A stretch of DNA of 14,654 nt, taken from assembly GCA_027858215.1 (NCBI GenBank), contig JAQIDD010000010.1, forward strand, positions 1 to 14,654, in the 5' to 3' direction. A program made the position numbers and the translations under genes. Source of the DNA: Candidatus Delongbacteria bacterium. GTDB lineage: Bacteria; Bacteroidota; Bacteroidia; Bacteroidales; ML635J-15. This document shows, in pieces, positions 8,852 to 14,654 of the stretch (positions are counted from its first letter, which is position 1; every line of letters begins with the position of its first letter). The notes below the pieces were generated by a model. That model saw nothing but the letters and a program-made list of their open reading frames with translations. It ran no database searches and was not told the DNA's origin.

Positions 8852-8883
8852 TTGTAATTAAGTCAAATTTGATGTTATCTTTG
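8851..8883 (+). promoter_or_regulatory. Candidate Bacteroidota promoter for pabB-pabC
   Basis: TTTG (8851-8854) and TATCTTTG (8876-8883) match the -33 and -7 consensus (TTTG and TAnnTTTG) exactly, with a 21-nt spacer. The -33 element overlaps the first base of the pabA start codon. The predicted start of transcription near 8890 leaves a short leader before the pabB ATG at 8918. Confidence 0.6.
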
Positions 8884-8900
8884 AGTTGTTATTAGGTTTT

Positions 8901-8908
8901 CAAAAGTA
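8901..8908 (-). promoter_or_regulatory. Candidate -7 promoter element for pabA
   Basis: Read on the minus strand, 8908-8901 is TACTTTTG, an exact TAnnTTTG match. The nearest TTTG upstream is about 25 nt away (8937-8934), longer than the usual spacer, so support is partial. It would leave a leader of about 40 nt before the pabA ATG and points into the pabB promoter. Confidence 0.35.
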
Positions 8909-8917
8909 GGGTTTTTC

Positions 8918-9898
8918 ATGAAAACATTGCAGGCAAAAGAAACAAAAAAATACATGAACATGCTTGGCACTAGTGGTGAAGCTTTTCTGGCTGTCATCAG
9001 CTTTGATATGCAACATAACCATGTCATGCCGCTGGAAACCATTTGTGATAATGACTGCCTGTACCATTTTCCGAACAAAGCCAACGCTCACAATTCATAT
9101 CCTCGAAAAATCAACACCCAACTTAATTTCACGCCTCTCCCCTTTGATGAATACCACAAAGCATACAAAAAAGTGCTGGCTCATATCAATCGCGGAGACA
9201 GCTATCTGTGCAATTTATGTTTCGAGACAGCGGTAAACCTGAACGAAAAATTACACCATATTTTCCATGGCAGCAAGGCAAAATATAAGCTGTGGATGAA
9301 GGACAAATTTGTGTGTTTTTCACCGGAAAGTTTTATCAATACACATCAAAATACAATTTACACGTACCCGATGAAAGGCACCATTGATGCAAATAAAAAA
9401 GATGCCAAAAACACATTGCTAACAGACCCCAAAGAAACGGCTGAACATTATACCATCACGGATTTGTTGCGGAATGACCTCAGCATGGTGGCAGACAATG
9501 TGGAAGTCAACCGGTACCGGTATGTTGAAAAAATCACCACAAGCCGCAACCAACTCTTGCAAACAAGCACAGAGATAAAAGGCATGCTGACTGAAGGATG
9601 GCAAAATCATATAGGTGATATTGTATTTAAATTATTACCGGCAGGAAGCATTACCGGGGCTCCGAAACAGAAAACAATGGATATAATAAACAAAACAGAA
9701 AACCATAAACGGGGCTATTATACGGGCATTACTTGTCTTTTTGATGGTACTGATATTGATAGTTTTGTCATGATTCGAATGATCACAGAACAAAACAGGA
9801 AACATTACTATAAAAGCGGCGGCGGCATCACCTCCTTGAGCAATTCTGAAAACGAATACAAAGAAATGATACAAAAAATTTATGTACCAATTCATTGA
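8918..9898 (+). CDS. pabB: Aminodeoxychorismate synthase, chorismate-binding subunit (short form)
   Basis: 326 aa, against roughly 450 for E. coli PabB; the N-terminal domain is reduced and the chorismate-binding core kept. It converts chorismate plus ammonia from PabA to 4-amino-4-deoxychorismate. Visible motifs: INRGDSYLCNLCFET (~90-104), FSPESF (~134-139), YPMKGTI with Lys153, LLRNDLS (183-189), PAGSITGAPK (241-250) and the C-terminal SGGGITSLSNSENEYKEM. The Lys in P-x-K-G-T is the PabB-type residue; TrpE proteins have Ala there, so this is PabB rather than anthranilate synthase. pabC begins inside its last codons (17-nt overlap), implying translational coupling. Confidence 0.93.
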   Translation: MKTLQAKETKKYMNMLGTSGEAFLAVISFDMQHNHVMPLETICDNDCLYHFPNKANAHNSYPRKINTQLNFTPLPFDEYHKAYKKVLAHINRGDSYLCNLCFETAVNLNEKLHHIFHGSKAKYKLWMKDKFVCFSPESFINTHQNTIYTYPMKGTIDANKKDAKNTLLTDPKETAEHYTITDLLRNDLSMVADNVEVNRYRYVEKITTSRNQLLQTSTEIKGMLTEGWQNHIGDIVFKLLPAGSITGAPKQKTMDIINKTENHKRGYYTGITCLFDGTDIDSFVMIRMITEQNRKHYYKSGGGITSLSNSENEYKEMIQKIYVPIH

Positions 9899-10478
9899 AA
9901 GCATACGCATTGAAAATGGAAATGCCCCATTGATCGAATATCATCAACACAGGTATAACCAATGCCTTAAAGCACATTTTAAGCATGCTAAACCTGTACC
10001 ACTTTCTCACATTGCAGACAAATACGCAAACAAACAAAGCAACTGGAAATTGCGGATAGAATATGACCACAAGATTCGTAACGCTCAATGCATACCTTAC
10101 CGCCCACGGCGCATAAAACATTTTCGCCTCGTGTATGATGATCAGATTGACTATGCATGGAAATACAGCAATCGTAAAGCATTTGAAAAACTTAAATCCC
10201 TGTATCATGAAGATGAAGAAATAATCATCGTTAAAAACAACCTGATTACTGACAGCAGTTACGCCAACCTGGCTTTTTACGCAGCTCCGCATTGGTACAC
10301 ACCAAAACATCCGTTGCTGAAAGGCGTTATGCGACAGTACCTGCTGGATCACAACAGCATCAAAACCGCCAACATCACCCCAGGGCAATTAAAACAATTT
10401 GAACTTTTCTGTCAAATCAATGCCATGCTGGATATTGATGCCACGCAAAAATATGCTACAGGAGATATTTTGCTTTAA
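9882..10478 (+). CDS. pabC: Class IV aminotransferase-fold protein, probable aminodeoxychorismate lyase
   Basis: 198 aa, shorter than the ~270 aa of E. coli PabC. It probably eliminates pyruvate from aminodeoxychorismate to give p-aminobenzoate, using PLP. The start FIESIRIENGNAPLIEYH corresponds to the 'E-T-I-R ... L-x-x-H' opening of class IV enzymes, with the usual first ~15-20 residues missing. WKYSNRKAFEKL (~93-104) carries the likely PLP lysine Lys94, matching K-x-x-x-R in known PabC proteins. LITDSSYANLAFY (121-133) is the 'T-E-x-x-x-x-N-h-F' motif with Asp124 in place of the usual Glu. HPLLKGVMRQ (~143-152) is the C-terminal loop. The ATG overlaps the end of pabB by 17 nt. Position next to pabB and pabA supports the assignment over a branched-chain aminotransferase. 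Confidence 0.85.
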   Translation: MYQFIESIRIENGNAPLIEYHQHRYNQCLKAHFKHAKPVPLSHIADKYANKQSNWKLRIEYDHKIRNAQCIPYRPRRIKHFRLVYDDQIDYAWKYSNRKAFEKLKSLYHEDEEIIIVKNNLITDSSYANLAFYAAPHWYTPKHPLLKGVMRQYLLDHNSIKTANITPGQLKQFELFCQINAMLDIDATQKYATGDILL

Positions 10479-10579
10479 TTTTTCAGACATGCTACACAAC
10501 ATTTATAACATAACCTCCTTATTTTTAAAGCCATATAATCTCATTTTCTTTTATTTAAAATCAATCTACATTTAATTAG

Positions 10580-10620
10580 CTCAAACATGATAAATATCAT
10601 GTTTGAGGTTTTTCAATTAA
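10580..10620 (+). terminator. Hairpin after pabC: probable intrinsic terminator, possibly a CRP/FNR-type operator
   Basis: Perfect 12-bp inverted repeat: CTCAAACATGAT (10580-10591), loop AAAT, ATCATGTTTGAG (10596-10607), followed by GTTTTTC. A strong stem with a short T-run about 100 nt after pabC fits a terminator for pabBC. The inner part reads TGAT-AAAT-ATCA, the same core as CRP/FNR-family sites (TTGAT-N4-ATCAA), and lies ~110 nt before hydC, so a regulatory role is an alternative. Confidence 0.5.
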
Positions 10621-10663
10621 AATATTTTTATGCTGATTATTAAGAAATTGTAATTCATAATGT

Positions 10664-10681
10664 TCGTTAATTTATTAACAA
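10664..10681. promoter_or_regulatory. Rex-type operator, upstream copy
   Basis: The site reads TCGTTAA-TTTA-TTAACAA. Against the Rex consensus TTGTTAA-N4-TTAACAA it matches 13 of 14 defined positions. Rex is a repressor that lets go of DNA when NADH/NAD+ is high. It lies 38-55 nt before the hydC ATG, a position suited to controlling the NADH-linked hydrogenase operon. The consensus is from other phyla; binding here is inferred. Confidence 0.55.
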
Positions 10682-10698
10682 CGTTAAATTAGTAACAA
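10681..10698. promoter_or_regulatory. Rex-type operator, degenerate downstream copy, overlapping a possible -7 element
   Basis: ACGTTAA-ATTA-GTAACAA matches 11 of the 14 defined positions of the Rex consensus and repeats the upstream copy 17 bp later (inner 14 bp agree at 12 positions). TAAATTAG (10685-10692), one mismatch from the Bacteroidota -7 consensus TAnnTTTG, falls inside it, with a poor -33 candidate TTCG at 10663-10666 (18-nt spacer). A regulator bound here would block RNA polymerase. Confidence 0.4.
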
Positions 10699-10718
10699 CT
10701 TAAAAACAGATTATTACC

Positions 10719-11183
10719 ATGACTGATGTAAAGGAATTAATTCAGGGTAAAATCAAGACTTTCGGCAACAATAGGACTGCACTTATGCCGATTCTGCAAG
10801 CCATCGTTGAGGACAAAAATCACCTTGACGAGGAAGACATGATTGAAGTTGCAGATGCGCTTGATATTTCCACTGCCGATGTGTACGGCACCGCAACTTT
10901 TTACACCTTCCTTGACACTATCCCCAGGGGCAAATATGTGATCAGGGTATGTAAAACCATTTCCTGCCATATGGCTGGAAAGGATGAGATTTTTGACACA
11001 TTGAAAGATGTTCTGAAAATTAAAGAAGGTGAAACAACACCTGACAAGAAATTCACCTTGTTAATAGCCAATTGCATGGGCTGGTGTCATAAAGGACCGG
11101 TTATGCTGGTCAACGATGACATTTACACAGAACTAACCAAAGAAAAAGTCATTGACATCATCAATGAGTACCAGGAAAAATAA
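10719..11183 (+). CDS. hydC: [FeFe]-hydrogenase gamma subunit, NuoE-like thioredoxin-fold [2Fe-2S] protein
   Basis: 154 aa, the normal length for HydC/NuoE. An N-terminal helical bundle (to ~65, with YGTATFYTFL) is followed by a thioredoxin-like [2Fe-2S] domain. The cluster ligands are Cys78 and Cys83 (CKTISC) and Cys119 and Cys123 (CMGWC). It carries electrons between the FMN site of HydB and the chain in HydA. It is first in a three-gene operon: 31 nt to hydB, then 30 nt to hydA. Homology alone would also allow NuoE of complex I; the H-cluster subunit two genes downstream decides for hydrogenase. The operon leader contains the Rex-type sites. Confidence 0.95.
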   Translation: MTDVKELIQGKIKTFGNNRTALMPILQAIVEDKNHLDEEDMIEVADALDISTADVYGTATFYTFLDTIPRGKYVIRVCKTISCHMAGKDEIFDTLKDVLKIKEGETTPDKKFTLLIANCMGWCHKGPVMLVNDDIYTELTKEKVIDIINEYQEK

Positions 11184-11214
11184 TTTTTATCAATAACCCA
11201 AAAACAAAAAAGGT

Positions 11215-12381
11215 ATGGATGCTAAGAAACTAAATAAAGTTGACCTTATTTTTGACCAAGAGGGCTGCAATGCGCTTGAAGTCCTTGACAAAGCACTCGA
11301 ATGCACTCCTGATGATATCATTAATGACATGATTGATTCCGGCTTAAAAGGGCGTGGCGGAGCTGGTTTTCCAACCGGGCTCAAATGGAAATTCACACGT
11401 GCCGAAGATGACCCTGTGAAATATGTTATCTGCAACGCTGACGAGGGAGAACCCGGCACATTTAAAGACCGTGAAATCCTTGACAAGGTACCGGCTAAAG
11501 TTTTTACTGGTATGGCAATTGCTGCACATGCTATTGGAGCCAAAAAAGGATTCATTTATGTACGTGCCGAATACAGGTTTATGCGTAAAACCCTACAGAA
11601 ACAAGTTGATGAATTCAATCAGATTCTGAAAGACAAAGGCCATGACTTTCACATTGAACTGCGTTGGGGAAGCGGGGCATACGTCTGCGGCGAAGAGTCT
11701 GCACTTTTCGAATCAATGGAAGGTAAGCGCGGTGAACCAAGAAACAAGCCACCTTATCCAACTAAAAATGGCTATCTCAACAAACCGACCGTTATCAATA
11801 ACGTTGAAACACTGGTTTACGCAACCATGATTTTCAGGATGGGACCGAGTGAATTTAACAAACTGGGAACAGCCGACTCATGCGGTTCTAAAGTCTTTTC
11901 TGTTTCAGGGGATACCAATAATCCCGGTATTTACGAACTGGAAATGGGCTTACATGTAAATGATTTTGTTGATGAATTCGGTGATGGTGATACCAAAGCT
12001 GTTCAAATAGGAGGTGCTGCCGGATTTTGTGTTCCGCGTAAAAATTTTAACAACCTTGTCATTGGTTTTGAAGGCATACCCACAGGCGGTTCTATGATGT
12101 TGTTCAACTCAACCAGATCCATGTACAACGTGCTGCATGATTACCTCGAATTTTTTACCGAAGAATCTTGTGGTAATTGTACCCCTTGCCGTGTTGGTTG
12201 TCAGCAACTTCTTAAAGGCATTGAAGCTGTTAAAAGCGGCGGAAAATCCCCATCGTACCTTGATGATCTTAAATCGCTTGCAAAAACAATGAGAACATCT
12301 TCAAAATGCGGACTGGGGCAATCTGTTGCAAATCCGTTCATTTCAATCATTGACAATTTCAAAGAAGAAATCATTTATTAA
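11215..12381 (+). CDS. hydB: [FeFe]-hydrogenase beta subunit, minimal NuoF-like NADH/FMN protein
   Basis: 388 aa. It is the NAD(H)-oxidising subunit. Seen: FMN/NADH-binding motifs GRGGAGFPTG (46-55), NADEGEPGTFKDRE (74-87) and GSGAYVCGEESAL (152-164), then a SLBB-like stretch, and the N3-type [4Fe-4S] site SCGNCTPCR with Cys319, Cys322, Cys325 plus Cys365 (KCGLGQ). Bifurcating HydB proteins such as that of Thermotoga maritima are around 600 aa or more because they add an N-terminal thioredoxin-like [2Fe-2S] domain and a C-terminal two-[4Fe-4S] ferredoxin domain. Both are absent: the protein begins directly in the NuoF core and ends 23 residues after Cys365. No frameshift remnant is visible in the 30 nt before hydA, so the short form looks native. 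A purine-rich AAAAAAGGT precedes the ATG. Confidence 0.95.
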   Translation: MDAKKLNKVDLIFDQEGCNALEVLDKALECTPDDIINDMIDSGLKGRGGAGFPTGLKWKFTRAEDDPVKYVICNADEGEPGTFKDREILDKVPAKVFTGMAIAAHAIGAKKGFIYVRAEYRFMRKTLQKQVDEFNQILKDKGHDFHIELRWGSGAYVCGEESALFESMEGKRGEPRNKPPYPTKNGYLNKPTVINNVETLVYATMIFRMGPSEFNKLGTADSCGSKVFSVSGDTNNPGIYELEMGLHVNDFVDEFGDGDTKAVQIGGAAGFCVPRKNFNNLVIGFEGIPTGGSMMLFNSTRSMYNVLHDYLEFFTEESCGNCTPCRVGCQQLLKGIEAVKSGGKSPSYLDDLKSLAKTMRTSSKCGLGQSVANPFISIIDNFKEEIIY

Positions 12382-12411
12382 TTAATTGTGACATTTAAAA
12401 CTCATAATACC

Positions 12412-14205
12412 ATGGGAAAATTTGAAGTTAATCTTAAGATAAACGACCTCCCGGTTACTATCGAAGAAGGTACAACAATTCTTGATGCAGCACAAAAACT
12501 TAATTTCCGAATTCCTACACTGTGCCATCACCCCGACCTTTGCGTTGCCGGTAACTGCAGGGTATGCGTTGTAGAGCAAACAGGCGCAAAAACATTGCCA
12601 GCAGCCTGTGCTACACCCGTAGCTGAAGGCATGGAAATTTTTACTAATTCAGCAAAAGTTCGTCAGGCCAGAAAACATGTGGTTGAACTGCTTTTATCAG
12701 AACACAAGTCTGAATGTACAAGCTGTTATAAAAACGGGAAGTGCGAATTACAGGAACTTGCCATCGAATACAGAATCAGCGAAGATACATTCCTGAAACT
12801 TGTTGAAGAAAAAGGATACACCATTGATGACTTATCTCCGGCTATCATTAAAGACGATTCGAAATGTATTCGTTGTCAGCGTTGCGTCAGAACATGTACT
12901 CAAATACAAAGCATTTCTGCCCTCGCTGTAATCAATAAAGGTGATGAGCAAAAAATCGCAACATTCCTTGACAAACCAATGCATTCTGTAGTCTGCACAA
13001 ACTGTGGTCAGTGTGTATCACATTGTCCTACAGGAGCGCTTGTTGAGAAGAATTACATTGATCAGGTCTGGGATGTTATTAACGACCCGAACCTGCACGT
13101 GGTTGTACAAACAGCCCCTGCTGTACGAATAGGCTTGGGTGAAGAGCTGGAACTATCTCCGGGTGACCGTGTGACCGGCAAAATGGTGGCTGCCCTGCGT
13201 CGCCTGGGGTTCAACTCAGTATTGGATACGGATTTTTCTGCCGACCTTACCATCATGGAGGAAGGTACAGAACTGCTTACCAGGTTGAAAAAGGCACTGG
13301 TTGACAAAGATGAAAGCGTTAAATTGCCAATGACCACAAGTTGTTCTCCGGGGTGGATTAAGTTTATTGAGCATAAATATCCCGAGTACCTTGATAACGT
13401 ATCAACTTGTAAATCTCCGCAGCAAATGTTCGGAGCATTGGCAAAAACATTCTACGCTGAGAAAAAAGGACTGAAAGCTGAAAAGGTAGTTTCTGTCTCT
13501 ATAATGCCATGTACAGCTAAGAAATATGAAGCTGATCGCCCCGAAATGCGTGACAGCGGTTATAAAGATGTTGATTATGTTCTCACTACGAGGGAACTTG
13601 CAGCAATGGTGCGTCAGGCTGGGATGGATTTCTCTGCCCTTGAAAATGAAAATTACGACAGCATCATGGGTAAATCCACAGGAGCTGCCGTTATTTTCGG
13701 TAGTACCGGTGGTGTAATGGAAGCTGCATTGCGTACGGCTTACGAAATTGTTACCGGTCGTGAAGTGCCGTTTGAGAACCTCAATATTATGCCGGTTCGG
13801 GGACTTAAAGGCGTAAAAGAAGCCAAAGTTAAAATTGAAAACGTGAAACCCGAATGGGGCTTCCTCGAAGGAGTTGAACTCAGTTGTGCCATTGCTCATG
13901 GACTGGCTAACGCCAAAATACTCATGGACAAAGTAAAAGCTGGAGAAGCTGATTATCATTTCATCGAAATCATGGCTTGTCCGGGTGGTTGTCTTGGTGG
14001 CGGTGGTCAACCCATGCCTGTCAGTGACAAAATCCGTCAAAAACGTATGGATGCCATTTACCAGGAAGATGAAAGCCTAGAATTCAGAAAATCACATGAG
14101 AATGCTGAAGTTCAGGCTATTTACAAGGAATTCCTTGGTGAACCCCTGGGACATAAATCACATGAATTGTTACACACTACCTATAAAAAACGTAAAAAAT
14201 ACTGA
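12412..14205 (+). CDS. hydA: [FeFe]-hydrogenase catalytic alpha subunit
   Basis: 597 aa from the ATG at 12412; a GTG at 12388 would add 8 residues that match nothing in the family. N-terminal [2Fe-2S] domain: Cys38, Cys49, Cys52, Cys66. His-liganded [4Fe-4S]: His98, Cys102, Cys105, Cys111. Two further [4Fe-4S] sites: Cys152/155/158/162 and Cys195/198/201/205. H-cluster domain: L1 TTSCSPGW (308-315), L2 SIMPCTAKKYE (Cys367) and L3 EIMACPGGCLGGGGQP (Cys523, Cys527), then a small-subunit-like tail to the C-terminus. This is the M3 layout of soluble hydrogenases, without the extra C-terminal [2Fe-2S] domain of Thermotoga HydA. It reduces protons to H2 (or the reverse) in the cytosol. L1 differs from the usual TSCCP. 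Maturation genes hydE, hydF and hydG are not in the window. Confidence 0.96.
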   Translation: MGKFEVNLKINDLPVTIEEGTTILDAAQKLNFRIPTLCHHPDLCVAGNCRVCVVEQTGAKTLPAACATPVAEGMEIFTNSAKVRQARKHVVELLLSEHKSECTSCYKNGKCELQELAIEYRISEDTFLKLVEEKGYTIDDLSPAIIKDDSKCIRCQRCVRTCTQIQSISALAVINKGDEQKIATFLDKPMHSVVCTNCGQCVSHCPTGALVEKNYIDQVWDVINDPNLHVVVQTAPAVRIGLGEELELSPGDRVTGKMVAALRRLGFNSVLDTDFSADLTIMEEGTELLTRLKKALVDKDESVKLPMTTSCSPGWIKFIEHKYPEYLDNVSTCKSPQQMFGALAKTFYAEKKGLKAEKVVSVSIMPCTAKKYEADRPEMRDSGYKDVDYVLTTRELAAMVRQAGMDFSALENENYDSIMGKSTGAAVIFGSTGGVMEAALRTAYEIVTGREVPFENLNIMPVRGLKGVKEAKVKIENVKPEWGFLEGVELSCAIAHGLANAKILMDKVKAGEADYHFIEIMACPGGCLGGGGQPMPVSDKIRQKRMDAIYQEDESLEFRKSHENAEVQAIYKEFLGEPLGHKSHELLHTTYKKRKKY

Positions 14206-14226
14206 TTCTTACTGCATTTTTAACGT

Positions 14227-14259
14227 AAAAAAGGCTTCCTTTCGGGAGCCTTTTTTTTT
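14227..14259 (+). terminator. Intrinsic terminator of the hydCBA operon
   Basis: Stem AAGGCTTCC (14231-14239), loop TTTC, GGGAGCCTT (14244-14252) with one G-T pair, preceded by an A-run and followed by nine T in a row. It lies 22 nt after the hydA stop codon. The A-run gives the hairpin symmetry, but no converging gene is present. Confidence 0.9.
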
Positions 14260-14288
14260 GTCATCAAAGATAAATTTTCCTAACTTTA
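14257..14288 (+). promoter_or_regulatory. Candidate Bacteroidota promoter for the last gene
   Basis: TTTG (14257-14260) and TAACTTTA (14281-14288; one mismatch to TAnnTTTG) are separated by exactly 20 nt. The -33 element uses the end of the T-run of the hydCBA terminator. The leader before the ATG at 14309 would be very short, about 14 nt. Confidence 0.45.
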
Positions 14289-14308
14289 TTGATTAAAATA
14301 TTGGGATT

Positions 14309-14654
14309 ATGGATGAAATTTCGAAAGATAAGCTTAAGGCATACAATACCATATACGGTAAAAAACAAAAGGAAAGCAAAAAAGCCTGGGATTTCTCAAA
14401 TACAGTATGGAAACACATCAAATCAACGTTTGATAATTTTATTGACGAAGGTCAGGAAACCCAACAAATGGCAGAAGTCTTCTTCAAAATGCTGGAACAA
14501 AAGCTAAGATTGAATGAACGCAACGAGCCACCTTCCGAAGAAGAAGTGAAAGAAGCTTTGGAACAATTGAAAGACGTTGGAAGAATTGGTTTTTTCGCTT
14601 CTGTTTCTTTGTTGCCGGGAGGTGCTTTTTCTTTGCTGGGGATTGAATTACTTG
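14309..14654 (+). CDS. Protein of unknown function, N-terminal part (runs off the right edge)
   Basis: 115 codons are open from the ATG at 14309 to the window end. The visible part starts MDEISKDKLKAYNTIYG and is strongly charged and helical to ~85 (Lys/Glu-rich, with a KESKKAWDFSNTVWKHIKST segment split by aromatic residues), then RIGFFASVSLLPGGAFSLLGI (~92-112 overall) begins a hydrophobic segment. The helix followed by a 'LLPGG' hydrophobic turn is reminiscent of LETM1-like membrane proteins seen in Bacteroidota, but the match is from memory and weak. The start is supported by a promoter-like element just upstream and by an uninterrupted frame. Separated from hydA by a terminator, it is not part of that operon. 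Confidence 0.7.
   Translation, partial: MDEISKDKLKAYNTIYGKKQKESKKAWDFSNTVWKHIKSTFDNFIDEGQETQQMAEVFFKMLEQKLRLNERNEPPSEEEVKEALEQLKDVGRIGFFASVSLLPGGAFSLLGIELL

Noticed and set aside
8285..9898. Reading pabA/pabB as anthranilate synthase TrpG/TrpE
   Set aside because: The P-x-K-G-T motif with Lys153 is PabB-type, the partner overlapping gene is PabC-like, and no tryptophan genes are present.
9828..10388. Minus-strand open frame (186 codons) opposite pabC
   Set aside because: Shadow of the pabC reading frame; no domain and no promoter or neighbour context.
12388..12411. GTG start that would extend HydA by 8 residues
   Set aside because: The extra residues match nothing in the family; the ATG at 12412 opens directly into the [2Fe-2S] domain as in related proteins, with normal 30-nt spacing after hydB.
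13402..14040. Long open frame (212 codons) on the minus strand inside hydA
   Set aside because: It lies fully opposite a well-supported gene with every motif in place; its translation shows no recognisable domain.
10719..14205. Reading the three genes as NuoE-NuoF-NuoG of respiratory complex I
   Set aside because: The third gene has all three H-cluster loops and a hydrogenase small-subunit-like tail, and no other nuo genes follow; a terminator closes the operon.

Overview
The window looks like chromosomal DNA of an anaerobic, probably fermentative member of the Bacteroidota (most likely Bacteroidales). The evidence is the gene set (SurA-like foldase cluster behind guaB, DUF721 protein, 7TMR-HD protein of the PgpH type, short PabB/PabC pair), sparse Shine-Dalgarno sequences, several intergenic matches to the Bacteroidota promoter pattern TTTG...TAnnTTTG, and a trimeric [FeFe]-hydrogenase. 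The genus cannot be fixed from the sequence alone. I see no mobile elements, RNA genes or CRISPR arrays.

Left part (1-5919, all minus strand). Read in the direction of transcription: a NlpC/P60 cysteine peptidase with an SH3-like front, a small DUF721/DciA-like protein, guaB (IMP dehydrogenase), then three exported proteins of the SurA/PpiC class. These are a two-parvulin-domain foldase, a lipoprotein with a degenerate SurA-like layout, and a SurA-like protein cut by the window edge. The three foldase genes are packed with 4-nt gaps and sit 29 nt behind guaB, so purine synthesis and periplasmic protein folding are probably co-transcribed.

Middle part (6091-10478). A plus-strand gene encodes a membrane HD phosphohydrolase of the PgpH family, predicted to degrade cyclic di-AMP. 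It converges on pabA (minus). pabA is divergent from an overlapping pabB-pabC pair (plus). Together these three make p-aminobenzoate from chorismate for folate.

Right part (10479-14654). A 240-nt regulatory region leads into hydC-hydB-hydA, the subunits of a soluble NAD(H)-linked [FeFe]-hydrogenase, closed by a clear intrinsic terminator. The leader holds two tandem sites close to the published Rex (NADH/NAD+ sensor) operator and, further upstream, a 12-bp-arm palindrome that is either the pabBC terminator or a CRP/FNR-type site. The hydrogenase has a pared-down HydB (388 aa, only the FMN/NADH core and one [4Fe-4S] site) and an unusual TTSCSPGW motif at the active-site cluster. This raises the question whether it is a non-bifurcating, NADH-dependent enzyme. 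After the terminator a new gene of unknown function begins and runs off the window.
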